From: JBAYJM01 sp964350585
GTDB lineage: Bacteria; Patescibacteriota; Patescibacteriia; 2-01-FULL-39-33
Reading direction: 5' to 3'
Length of the DNA: 25,287 nucleotides
Assembly (NCBI GenBank): GCA_964350585.1
Contig: CAYGKC010000015.1
Location: forward strand, 1 to 25,287
A model generated the notes under the pieces. The model saw only the letters and a program-made list of their open reading frames with translations, had not been told where the DNA came from and did no database searches. Position numbers and translations under genes: made by a program. Within the stretch, counting starts at the first letter, position 1. Every line of letters starts with the position of its first letter. This document shows positions 1 through 7,973 of the stretch, piece by piece.

Positions 1-621
1 GATACTTTGGAAATAATAGAGAAGTATAAGGATAAAATAACAACTATTATTTCAGAATCAGACAGCGGGCTTTATAATGCCATGAATAAAGGCATCAAAT
101 TGGCAACAGGCGAAATAATAGGAATTCTTAATTCCGATGACTATTATTCTGACGATGTCCTTTTGTCTGTTCACCAAGCTTTTGAAAAAAGTAATGCCCA
201 AGCCTGTTACGGAGATATAGCGTATTTTAATAATAATAATTACGATAAAATAACGAGGTTGTGGAAAGCGGGAGAATACAATGAAAACAAATTAAATAAC
301 GGTTGGATAATGCCTCATCCCGCTTTATTTGTTAAAAAAGATGTATATCTTAAATGTGGCTTATTTAGAGAAGATCTGAATTTAGCTGCAGATTATGAGT
401 TTATGCTAAGAATGCTGAAAATACATAAAATCAAGGTAAAATATATCCCTGAAATAATAACTATGATGAGAACTGGGGGAGCGAGCGGAAAAAACTTAAA
501 AAGTAGAATGGAGGGTTGGAAGGAATTAAAGAAGTCATGGCAAATAAATAATTTAAAGAAGCCTAATTGCTTTATTGCAAAAAGATTATTGTCAAAAATC
601 AGCCAGTATATAGTAAAATAG
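1..621 (+). CDS. Glycosyltransferase family 2, N-terminally truncated by the window edge
   Basis: This frame is open from base 1 and has lost the extreme N-terminus with the first beta strand and the nucleotide-binding aspartate. What remains is the core of a GT-A fold, GT2 family enzyme. The segment ESDSGLYNAMNKGI is the usual helix after the second strand, and ILNSDDYY carries the metal-binding DxD-type motif. The later segment NLAADYEFMLRM supplies the acidic catalytic-base region (ED-like). There are no membrane segments, so it is probably a cytosolic or peripheral enzyme adding a sugar from a nucleotide donor during polysaccharide or glycolipid assembly. The polyprenyl-phosphate sugar transferase next door on the opposite strand supports a surface-glycan role. 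Donor and acceptor cannot be told from sequence. Confidence 0.88.
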   Translation, partial: DTLEIIEKYKDKITTIISESDSGLYNAMNKGIKLATGEIIGILNSDDYYSDDVLLSVHQAFEKSNAQACYGDIAYFNNNNYDKITRLWKAGEYNENKLNNGWIMPHPALFVKKDVYLKCGLFREDLNLAADYEFMLRMLKIHKIKVKYIPEIITMMRTGGASGKNLKSRMEGWKELKKSWQINNLKKPNCFIAKRLLSKISQYIVK

Positions 622-633
622 ATTGCTAAACAA

Positions 634-659
634 TAAAAAAATTCCTCAGTTGAGGAATT
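634..659 (-). terminator. Intrinsic terminator for the polyprenyl glycosylphosphotransferase gene
   Basis: A perfect 9-bp stem (640-648 pairing with 651-659, AATTCCTCA/TGAGGAATT) is followed on the minus strand by six U's (634-639). It lies directly after the minus-strand stop codon. Confidence 0.85.
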
Positions 660-660
660 C

Positions 661-1995
661 TTAAACTCCTTTTCTCATTAAAAGGAGTTTTATTGTCTTA
701 AGCGCTATGCTTAAGTCAAGAACAAAGTTTCTATTTTTTATGTAATAGAGGTCATAAGAGAACTTTGTCCTTGTTTCGTTTACATCAACTCCGTGATGAG
801 GTTCGCCCTCTTGGTTGATTTGCGCCCAGCCTGATAGACCTGGCTTTATTAAGTGTCTGATATTGTAGTAGGATATGTCTTTGGAGTATAAGGCAACCGG
901 TTCTGCGAATTCAGGCCTTGGGCCTATCAAAGAAAGATCTCCCTTGAGAACATTCCAAAGTTGCGGTAATTCATCAATTCTGCTTTTTCTTAAAAATTTT
1001 CCAACTCTTGTTACAGTGTTTTTGGCTTGTCCCCATTTACCGCCATCATTGGCGTTGCTCATTGTTCTGAATTTTAGCAGTTTTATGGGCTTGTTGTTTT
1101 TACCTACTCTTTCTTGGATGCTAAAAATACAACCACCGTCATCTAATTTTATGGCTAAATAAACGAAAGGGTAAAATATTAGTGATATAAGACAGCCAAT
1201 TCCTCCAACTACTATATCCATCGCCCTTTTGGGTCCGTCATAGATTAATTTCGGCTTTTGGGAAACATTTTCAAAAAACCAGCCATATTCTATATCTTCA
1301 ACAGGAATTTTTGCTGTAATTCTTTCATAAAATCTATTGATATTTAAAACATCAATTCCTTGAGCGATGCATTCATAAAGCTTTTGAGAAGTCTCAATGT
1401 TTTTATTTAAAAGTTCTGAGCTTATTATTAGGTTGATATTTTTACTACGGCAATAATCATTTATGTTTTCGGGCAAATTTTCTTCAACTAGCAATTCATA
1501 TCCAAGGTGGGATTTTTTTTGAACTACGGAACTAATTTCTGCGTTTAAAGGACTGTATCCGATCAGTAGCGTTTTTGCAGTTGTAGATGATTTGAATATA
1601 TACGGAAATATTTTCATCCATAAAAATATTAACGCTAAAGATATAATTATATCAATAACCAACACTCTTTGAGGTTTTAAAGATCCGAAAAAAGGAGATA
1701 AAAAGTAAAATACAGTAACTGCAATTATTGCGTTTATGGAAAATAGTTTTATTAAAGATCCTAACAAGTTAGAAACTTTAAGCTTGAATTTCAGCTCATA
1801 CAGTTCTCCGATATAGAAGACTATGAGCCAAAGTACAATAACTAGTGTAAACGGCCAAAAGTGATTTTCCCATTGTGCTGAAATGCTTGTAATACCATAT
1901 CTTAAAATTAGCGTTAAAAACAATGCAAAATATAGGCAAAATATATCGCCAATTAGAAGGGTAACTTTTTTTGCTCTGATGATAAAATCTGTCAT
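661..1995 (-). CDS. Polyprenyl-phosphate sugar-1-phosphate transferase (WcaJ/WbaP-like)
   Basis: This is a 444-residue exopolysaccharide-type polyprenyl glycosylphosphotransferase. The family starts lipid-linked glycan synthesis by moving a hexose-1-phosphate from a nucleotide sugar to undecaprenyl phosphate at the cytoplasmic membrane. The N-terminal 125 residues contain four hydrophobic segments, then comes a Rossmann-like central domain. After another hydrophobic stretch near residue 260 the C-terminal bacterial sugar transferase domain shows KFRTM, then SRIDELPQLWNVLKGDLSLI followed by GPRPE, and PGLSGWAQ, all catalytic-domain signatures. Length and order match full-length members. A -35/-10 pair ends 9 nt before the ATG, so the mRNA is probably leaderless. 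The gene is convergent with the GT2 gene and divergent from the GtrA pair. Which sugar is transferred is unknown. Confidence 0.93.
   Translation of the reverse strand: MTDFIIRAKKVTLLIGDIFCLYFALFLTLILRYGITSISAQWENHFWPFTLVIVLWLIVFYIGELYELKFKLKVSNLLGSLIKLFSINAIIAVTVFYFLSPFFGSLKPQRVLVIDIIISLALIFLWMKIFPYIFKSSTTAKTLLIGYSPLNAEISSVVQKKSHLGYELLVEENLPENINDYCRSKNINLIISSELLNKNIETSQKLYECIAQGIDVLNINRFYERITAKIPVEDIEYGWFFENVSQKPKLIYDGPKRAMDIVVGGIGCLISLIFYPFVYLAIKLDDGGCIFSIQERVGKNNKPIKLLKFRTMSNANDGGKWGQAKNTVTRVGKFLRKSRIDELPQLWNVLKGDLSLIGPRPEFAEPVALYSKDISYYNIRHLIKPGLSGWAQINQEGEPHHGVDVNETRTKFSYDLYYIKNRNFVLDLSIALKTIKLLLMRKGV
663..691 (+). terminator. Intrinsic terminator for the upstream GT2 gene, inside the convergent gene's 3' end
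   Basis: A perfect 11-bp inverted repeat (663-673 with 680-690, loop CTCATT) is followed on the plus strand by TTTT. It lies within the last codons of the minus-strand sugar transferase, so the same bases code on one strand and can stop transcription on the other. Confidence 0.65.
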
Positions 1996-2004
1996 ATAGT
2001 TTAT

Positions 2005-2033
2005 TTTATAACATATTTTAGCATATATTTCAA
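2005..2033 (-). promoter_or_regulatory. Sigma70-type promoter for the sugar-1-phosphate transferase
   Basis: On the minus strand TTGAAA (2028-2033), a 17-nt spacer and TATAAA (2005-2010) precede the ATG at 1995 by only 9 nt. The predicted start site is within 2-3 nt of the initiation codon, so the transcript is probably leaderless. Confidence 0.7.
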
Positions 2034-2044
2034 GATTGCCTATT

Positions 2045-2072
2045 TTGCTTAAATTGCAACCTTGTGTATAAT
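2045..2072 (+). promoter_or_regulatory. Sigma70-type promoter for the tandem GtrA genes
   Basis: TTGCTT (2045-2050), a 16-nt spacer and a perfect TATAAT (2067-2072) lie 6 nt before the ATG at 2079. The predicted start site falls on or next to the start codon. It is back to back with the minus-strand promoter. Confidence 0.65.
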
Positions 2073-2078
2073 TAGTTT

Positions 2079-2504
2079 ATGAGAATAATATTAAATTTAA
2101 TAAAAAAATATCCTATTCTAAAGGAGTTCACATTTTTTTGTTCTATTGGATTAACAAATTTGTTTGTTGATTTTTTTATTTACACAATCCTTACTAGGTT
2201 TTTCGGTTTATATTATATTTTAGCGGCTGTTTTGTCATTTATTGTGGCGGTATCTTGGAGTTTTTATGCTAATAAAAAGTGGACATTTAAATATGGTGGA
2301 AAAAATCTTAACCGTGTTTATATTAAGTTTTTTATTGCTAATACTATAAGTATATTATTCCATCTCGTGATATTTTACAGTTTGGTAGAAAATTTGCATA
2401 TTTGGGACCTTTTGTCTAAATTCATTGCCTCGGTTTTAACCGCATTTCTTAATTTTGCCCTAAATAAATTTTGGGCTTTTAAAATAAAATCAAATGAAAA
2501 CTAA
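2079..2504 (+). CDS. GtrA-family membrane protein, copy 1
   Basis: A 141-residue protein with four hydrophobic segments (about residues 16-38, 44-66, 81-105, 112-132). It fits the GtrA-like family, whose founding member is a proposed flippase for polyprenyl-phosphate-linked sugars in phage-encoded O-antigen glucosylation. Family-type features are the F..IG..N...D...Y..L opening helix, the SWSFYANKKWTF segment after helix 2, and FLNFALNKFWAF at the end. It overlaps the next gene by 11 nt and resembles it along its whole length, so the two are a tandem duplication that could form a heteromer. There is no Shine-Dalgarno; the -10 box 6 nt upstream predicts a leaderless mRNA. Direct evidence for substrate is absent. 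Confidence 0.85.
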   Translation: MRIILNLIKKYPILKEFTFFCSIGLTNLFVDFFIYTILTRFFGLYYILAAVLSFIVAVSWSFYANKKWTFKYGGKNLNRVYIKFFIANTISILFHLVIFYSLVENLHIWDLLSKFIASVLTAFLNFALNKFWAFKIKSNEN

Positions 2505-2910
2505 GCTTATTGAATTCATTCTTCAACTCGTAAAGTTCGCTATTGTAGGCGTTTCAAATGTTATTTTGGATTTGTGCGTTTATTACGTTTTAACCAGGTA
2601 TTTTAACCTGTACTATCTTTGGGCAGCTGCAATTTCTTTCGTAATATTTGTGTCTTGGAGTTTTTATATAAATAGCAGATGGACATTTCAGGGTAAAAAA
2701 TTAAGAAAAAGGCGAGTTGTTCAGTATAGTGAGTTTATTTTAATAAATGCTTTGATGATTTTGGCGCATATATATCTTTTATATATTTTCGTGGAGTTTG
2801 CTGGTATCTACGATCTTTTTGGCAAATTAATGACATCTGTCCTTGTTGGAATATTAAATTTTTCACTAAACAAATTTATAACGTTTAATGACATTAAATT
2901 GAAAAAATAG
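2494..2910 (+). CDS. GtrA-family membrane protein, copy 2
   Basis: A 138-residue protein with four predicted membrane helices and the same landmarks as copy 1: SWSFYINSRWTF after helix 2 and ILNFSLNKFITF at the C-terminus. The start codon lies inside the end of copy 1, so translation is probably coupled and both proteins should be made together. The likely role, by family, is moving or presenting a lipid-linked sugar across the cytoplasmic membrane for glycan modification. The neighbouring sugar transferase and the nucleotide-sugar epimerase fit this. Substrate and direction of transport are not shown by the sequence. Confidence 0.85.
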   Translation: MKTKLIEFILQLVKFAIVGVSNVILDLCVYYVLTRYFNLYYLWAAAISFVIFVSWSFYINSRWTFQGKKLRKRRVVQYSEFILINALMILAHIYLLYIFVEFAGIYDLFGKLMTSVLVGILNFSLNKFITFNDIKLKK

Positions 2911-2927
2911 GTGGATCTTGCTATAAT
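2899..2927 (+). promoter_or_regulatory. Sigma70-type promoter for the epimerase gene
   Basis: TTGAAA (2899-2904), exactly 17 nt, then TATAAT (2922-2927). It overlaps the end of the second GtrA gene and leaves a leader of roughly 18 nt without a recognisable Shine-Dalgarno before the ATG at 2953. Confidence 0.75.
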
Positions 2928-2952
2928 CTCCTTATAAATTAACTTTAAAATT

Positions 2953-3765
2953 ATGCCTGTTGATAAAGTGATTTTTGATAAAAAAAATATTTTGGTGGTG
3001 GGTGGAGCCGGTTTTATCGGTTCACATTTATGCGATGAGCTGGTTAAGGAAAACAAAGTGATTTGCATCGATAACTTTTTAACCGGAACAGAAGATAATA
3101 TTTCCCATCTACTTCAACATGCCGATTTTGAATTCATTAAGCATGATATTTGCAATCCATTGAATTTAGAAGCGCTTCCGGAGTTAAAAGAGTTTAGATT
3201 CGAGTTTCAAGGTGTTCAGGAAGTATATTATTTGGCTTCACCCACTTCGCCTGCTGATTTTGCCAAGTATCCTGTCGAGACTCTTTTGGCAAATTCAAGC
3301 GGACTTAGGAACGCCCTAGATGTTGCAGTAAAGTANNNNNNNNNNNNNNNNNNNNNNNNNNNNNNNNNNNNNNNNNNNNNNNNNNNNNNNNNNNNNNNNN
3401 NNNNNNNNNNNNNNNNNNNNNNNNNNNNNNNNNNNTATATTACTGATTTAATAAGGGGAATATTGAAGTTTGTTGAAAGTACAGAAAAAGGACCGATAAA
3501 CTTTGCCTCAGATTGGAAAAACAAATTTTCTGATATAGCCCAAAAAATTATTGCCATTAGCGGTTCCAAATCAAATATTGAATTTGTAGAAACAAATGAT
3601 ATTTATTCAGATCAAGCAATAGCAGATATAACAGCCGCTAAAGAAAAATTAGGTTGGTTTCCTGTAATTTTATTGGATGAAGGCCTAAAGCAGACATTTG
3701 ATTATTTAGAAGCCCAAAAGGGCATTAGGGATCCCCAGGCATATATCCAGGTCTCTGAAGCATAA
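2953..3765 (+). CDS. NAD-dependent sugar epimerase/dehydratase, UDP-glucuronate decarboxylase-like, interrupted by assembly gap
   Basis: This is a short-chain dehydrogenase/reductase of the extended sugar-nucleotide class. The N-terminus has the dinucleotide-binding strand ILVVGGAGFIGSHLCDEL (GxxGxxG), then an acidic CIDNF at the end of strand 2 and HDICNP. YYLASPTSPADFAKYP is typical of UDP-glucuronate decarboxylases (UDP-xylose synthases), with dTDP-glucose dehydratase as the alternative. The 100-N run (3336-3435) falls where the family has its STSEVYG strand, the catalytic YxxxK and the substrate-binding loop. The two sides do not overlap, and family length implies about 100 residues are missing rather than 33. 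The C-terminus (AKEKLGWFPVILLDEGLKQT) is normal. The product would supply UDP-xylose or a related donor for surface glycans. Confidence 0.82.
   Translation: MPVDKVIFDKKNILVVGGAGFIGSHLCDELVKENKVICIDNFLTGTEDNISHLLQHADFEFIKHDICNPLNLEALPELKEFRFEFQGVQEVYYLASPTSPADFAKYPVETLLANSSGLRNALDVAVKXXXXXXXXXXXXXXXXXXXXXXXXXXXXXXXXXXYITDLIRGILKFVESTEKGPINFASDWKNKFSDIAQKIIAISGSKSNIEFVETNDIYSDQAIADITAAKEKLGWFPVILLDEGLKQTFDYLEAQKGIRDPQAYIQVSEA
3336..3435. other. Assembly gap (100 N), real missing sequence
   Basis: A run of 100 N's within the epimerase gene. Unlike the other two gaps the flanks share no repeated sequence, so bases are truly missing. The frame resumes in phase after 100 N only by virtue of the placeholder; comparison with the family suggests roughly 300-330 bases are absent. 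Confidence 0.9.
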
Positions 3766-3774
3766 AAATTCTTC

Positions 3775-3803
3775 TTGTGAGGAGTAATTCCTCTCAAAAT
3801 AAT
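3775..3803 (+). promoter_or_regulatory. Possible promoter for the secreted lipase-like gene
   Basis: TTGTGA (3775-3780), 17 nt, then AATAAT (3798-3803). The spacer holds a small inverted repeat GAGGA/TCCTC that could be an operator or nothing. The start site would be close to 3810, leaving a leader of only about 8 nt that begins with the Shine-Dalgarno. Confidence 0.4.
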
Positions 3804-3810
3804 AAATAAA

Positions 3811-3817
3811 AGGAGGT
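3811..3817 (+). promoter_or_regulatory. Shine-Dalgarno touching the start codon
   Basis: AGGAGGT occupies 3811-3817 and the ATG begins at 3818, so the usual 5-9 nt spacing is absent. No better-spaced start is available because the next codons encode the signal peptide (MKKIFFLVFF). Confidence 0.6.
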
Positions 3818-6654
3818 ATGAAAAAAATATTTTTTCTAGTTTTTTTCTGTTTATTAATAACAGGAGCTTTTTCGTTTTGTCCAAAAGCAAGCGCCGAGAC
3901 TGTATTATTTCCGGCAAATCATAAAGTAACAACGACAACTGTCTTGCATACCGGGAATGTTTATGTAATACCGGATTTTAGCTCTCTCACCGTTAATGCG
4001 AGCGGTACGGTAATTATGCAACCTGGTTCAATATTGAAAATTGGTTTTAACAGTTTTATTCAAATCTATGGAAATTTTTATGCCTCAGGAACAAAAGATG
4101 CGATGATTTCTATTGTATCGATTAAAGATGATTTTTTCGGGGGCGATACAAACGGAGATGGGACTACCACTTCAGCGGGAATCGGAGAATGGAGAGGGAT
4201 ATATTTCCAGGGTGGGTCAGCAAACGGCTTATTAAATTATGTAACTGTCAGAAGTGGTGGAGCAACTCAAACAAATACTCCAGGCAAGCTTTTTCGAGGT
4301 TCAGTTATTAGCGCTTATTTGGCGAATAGTATGAGAATTTCCAATAGTCGTTTTATAGATAACAAAGGAAAAATTTCTTTCTCCAATTCTAGAAATGTAA
4401 GCATGAATAATAGTGATATTTATAATCCAACTTACTGCGACTATAATGATCCTTATAATGATTGTCATTGGGATAATAGTGTTACTTGTAGCTCTCAAGC
4501 TGATTTGACAAATAACTACTGGGGCCATGAGGATGGACCTTCATATGCGGATGTATATGATCCAACTTACTTTACTGGCGTGGTTTTGGATGTTTATAGG
4601 GGATCTGCTATTTATCAGCCGTTTGCAAGAAAACCATTTTTTGCAAACAAGTTAAACCCCATAATTTTAATTCCCGGTATTATGGGCAGTTGGAAAGTTA
4701 AAGGCCAGTGGCAACTTGATCCTATTTTAAATACCTATGATGACTTATGGGAGGCTTTTAAAGCAGTAGGTTATGAAGAGGGAGTAAACCTATTCGCGTT
4801 TCCTTATCAATGGAGAGATAACAATGTATCCAATACGGATGATTTGATGCGAAAAATTGGAGAGGTTAAAGAAGTTAGCGGATCNNNNNNNNNNNNNNNN
4901 NNNNNNNNNNNNNNNNNNNNNNNNNNNNNNNNNNNNNNNNNNNNNNNNNNNNNNNNNNNNNNNNNNNNNNNNNNNNNNNNNNNNCCAATACGGATGATTT
5001 GATGCGAAAAATTGGAGAGGTTAAAGAAGTTAGCGGATCGGACAAGGTTGATTTAGTGGGTCATTCGATGGGAGGATTATTGGCTCGTTCATATATTGAA
5101 AGTACTTATTATAATAATGATGTTGATAAGTTGGTCTTTATTGCTACTCCTCATCTAGGAGCGCCTGCGGCTTATTTGATGTGGGAAGGAGGCAGTATTG
5201 GAAATGATGCCTATGATGTTATTAAATCACTAATTATAGGATTTGAAGCTTATAAAAATGGTCACAATAATGTTTTTAGTTATGTAAGAGATGATATTTC
5301 ATCAGTACGTGATTTACTGCCTATCTATGATTATATAAAAGAATCAGATAGCGGAGATTTTAGAACATATCCGGAAAATTATCCAAGAAATCATTTTTTG
5401 GAACTACTCAACCAAGAATCTAATATGCAGAATTTAGAGGCTGTAGATGTTTTAAATATTGTAGCTGATAATAATAAGAAGGATACCTTGGATTATATGG
5501 TAGTTGAGGATAAATATTTTGATGATGGCAGATGGGAACATGGCTATCCTATAAACTATGACGGATTACTTGGCATTAAGGGACTAGTGAATGGCAGTGG
5601 AGATGGAACAGTCCCACAAAGAAGTAATAATGGCTTATTTGAGAATGAGCTCACTTTTAATAGTAATCACACGAAGATAGTTTCTGATTCGCAAAAGGAA
5701 ATTATAAACTTTCTTTCTGGGAACTTGCCGTTAAACGATATTTCAAACAATATATTTGAAAAATGGTTTATGGTAAGGATTTATTCTCCCGCTAATTTTT
5801 TAATAAAAGATCCTCAAGGCAATAGAGTGGGTATGGATGCAGAAGGAAATGAAATTAGTGAAATAAACAAGTCTTTTTATTTCAATGAAGACGGCATGCA
5901 ATTTGCCCTTATACCAAATCCTGGCGAAGGCGATTATAAAGTTGAATTATTAGGAACGGCTGATGGTGATTATAAATTAAATTTAGCTTATGTGGATGAA
6001 GAAAGCATAGTCCAAAGAAATTTTATGGGAAATATTATTGAAGATCAACAGCAAGAATTTTTGTTTGATTTTAATCCATCCGAAGAAGAAGAAAATTTTT
6101 TAACTGATTTAATGCCCGAAGACGTAACCGCACCAGTGATACAAATAGTAAAGCCAAATTCAGGTGAAAAATTTTTCCGGTCTCAGATTTTATCCTTAGA
6201 ATATCAAGTTTATGACGACTATTCCAGTAATGTAATGCCCTCAATTACCCTTAATGGCGAAAACGTTACGAGCAGTACTATTGATCTATCTTTTTATTCC
6301 GTAGGAACATATGAATTAAGGCTAACTGCAACGGATTCTGCCGGAAATAGCTCAGTTGAGACAGTAGAATTGGAAATTATTGCCAATATTAAAACATCAA
6401 TAAAAGATATAGAAAATTTTTATGAAAGCGGGCTATTAACCAAAGAAGCTAAAAATAAGCTATTGCCACCCTTAAAACAATTAGAAAGGGATTTTGAGCT
6501 GTTTAAAGGCAGTAAGAGTAATACTGAGAATAAATTAAATACTCTTGATATCCATTTAAAAAATTTAAAAAAACAGGGTAAGCTAGATGATTTAGTTTAT
6601 GATATAATTAAAGCAAATATTGATTATTTAAGAATTAATTTATTATATGAATAA
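3818..6654 (+). CDS. Secreted beta-helix plus LCAT-like alpha/beta hydrolase (one gene across a false gap)
   Basis: Two open frames separated by N's are one gene: the 55 nt before the gap repeat exactly after it, and joining them gives an intact 893-residue protein. Residues 1-26 are a signal peptide ending ASA. Next come short parallel beta-helix-like repeats with a Ca-binding-like DTNGDG. From about residue 280 an alpha/beta hydrolase of the lecithin:cholesterol acyltransferase/lipase type begins: IILIPGIMGSW, then LVGHSMGG with nucleophile serine near residue 365. GDGTVPQRS probably gives the catalytic Asp and SNHTKIV the His. An Ig-like domain (from DVTAPVIQIV) and a charged helical tail follow. 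It probably acts outside the cell on lipids or esters. No sorting motif or C-terminal anchor is seen. Substrate unknown. Confidence 0.85.
4830..5039. repeat. False assembly gap: 55-nt direct duplication around 100 N
   Basis: Bases 4830-4884 and 4985-5039 are identical (55 nt), separated by exactly 100 N. Removing one copy and the N's restores the reading frame, so the join is an unmerged contig-end overlap, not biology. Confidence 0.93.
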
Positions 6655-7030
6655 ATATCTAAGGAGATTTGTTATTTTTGCCTCTTGGTTAATTTTAATA
6701 TTAGTTACTGCATTTATAAGTGGAAAGATTTATTATAATTTTATAGATTCGGGATTGATACTATTAAATAGTGAATGGCTAATAAGTTATTTTGATGGTT
6801 TATTAGCTTCTTACCTATCAATAACTATTCTATTTTGCTTCTTATTTATAAAGAAAATAAAGTATAAATATATTACTGCTTTGATTTTAACCTTGCCAAT
6901 GCTTTTGTTAGACCTTTGGGCAAACGACGGACCAAAGCTTGTATTGGATATTATTAACATCGCCATATTTCTAATAATCGGCCAGATAATTGTAAAAATT
7001 CAAAATAAAAAAAAACGTCAATCAGCATAA
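6647..7030 (+). CDS. Small membrane protein, unknown function
   Basis: I do not recognise this 127-residue protein. It has about four hydrophobic segments (about residues 8-26, 48-68, 75-92, 99-118) and a basic C-terminal tail KIQNKKKRQ, so it is an inner-membrane protein with a probable cytosolic tail. It overlaps the lipase-like gene by 8 nt and sits 3 nt before a GT2 gene, so the three are probably co-transcribed and translationally coupled. No catalytic motif is visible. A role in envelope or glycan handling is only a guess from position. Confidence 0.7.
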   Translation: MNKYLRRFVIFASWLILILVTAFISGKIYYNFIDSGLILLNSEWLISYFDGLLASYLSITILFCFLFIKKIKYKYITALILTLPMLLLDLWANDGPKLVLDIINIAIFLIIGQIIVKIQNKKKRQSA

Positions 7031-7033
7031 ATC

Positions 7034-7963
7034 ATGTTAAACAAGAAAGTAATAATTATTGTCTTATCAAAAAATTCCAGGCATTTACTCCCTGATTGTC
7101 TTAGTGGTATTGAAAGGCAAAGTTATCCAAAAAAATTCTACAAAACTATTGTAGTTGATGAAAAATCAATTGATAGTTCTGTTGGGTATGTAAAGGATAA
7201 TTTTCCTGAAATTAAGGTAATTGTAAATAATGCTAAACTGGGCGACTGTGCCGCTTTCAATCAGGGTTATTTTTTCGCGCAAAAATATAATTCAGAATAT
7301 CTGGTGCTTTTACGCGCAGAGGTTTCACTTAATAGCTTTTGGCTCGGCGATATGATTTCACTTTTGGAAAAAAAGAAAAAAGCGGGAATCGCCGGCTCAA
7401 AAATTTTAGATAAAAAAAATAAAACTTTGCAGTCATTGGGCGGAACAGTGAATGTTGCTGGCATAAGCTACCCCAATAGAATAACAAAAAGTCAAACGCC
7501 ATTTAAGGTTGATTACGCGCCAATCGGAGCATGCGTTATTAAGATGTCCGCCATAAAGAAAACAGGATTGTTCGATGAGAAATTTTTTGACTTGGGAGAT
7601 GTTGATTTGGGATGGAGGATGCGCTTGGCGGGTTATGAAATCTTAATTGATCCTAATTCTGTCGCGCATTGCCATTTAAATGAAGGCAAGGATAAGGCAA
7701 AATATTTTCACTTAGAAAAAAATAGGATAATGATGCTTTTACAAAATTATAGGATTATAACTTTAATTTTGCTTTTGCCACTTACTATTTTTATAGAATT
7801 TTGCATGTTTATAGATTCATTTGCCCACGGTTATTTTTGGCAAAAGAAAAAAAGTTATCTGTGGATAATATCTCGACTCGTTTTTATTTTAGGAAGGCGT
7901 ATTAATGTGCAATTTAATACTAGGAAAATCGGGGATTTGCAGATTATAAGAGTTAAAAGCTAA
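7034..7963 (+). CDS. GT2-family glycosyltransferase-like protein with altered metal-binding motif
   Basis: A 309-residue GT2-like protein, rhamnosyltransferase/WcaA type, with a C-terminal hydrophobic segment (about residues 240-262) that would hold it at the membrane. The N-terminal strand VIIIVLSKN, the donor-binding VVDEKSID, and the later FDLGDVDLGWRMRLAGYE (the conserved D..L..R..GY region with the likely catalytic base) are all present. The DxD position, normally like LLNPDV, reads LLRAEVSL, keeping one acidic residue. The protein may use a different metal geometry, be metal-independent or be a non-catalytic partner. It is the last gene of its run and converges on alanine racemase. Confidence 0.82.
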   Translation: MLNKKVIIIVLSKNSRHLLPDCLSGIERQSYPKKFYKTIVVDEKSIDSSVGYVKDNFPEIKVIVNNAKLGDCAAFNQGYFFAQKYNSEYLVLLRAEVSLNSFWLGDMISLLEKKKKAGIAGSKILDKKNKTLQSLGGTVNVAGISYPNRITKSQTPFKVDYAPIGACVIKMSAIKKTGLFDEKFFDLGDVDLGWRMRLAGYEILIDPNSVAHCHLNEGKDKAKYFHLEKNRIMMLLQNYRIITLILLLPLTIFIEFCMFIDSFAHGYFWQKKKSYLWIISRLVFILGRRINVQFNTRKIGDLQIIRVKS

Positions 7964-7973
7964 ATATATTTTT

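Noticed and set aside
4999..5040. A separate lipase gene starting at 4999.
   Set aside because: The apparent start is in the duplicated 55-nt contig end; the true gene begins at 3818.
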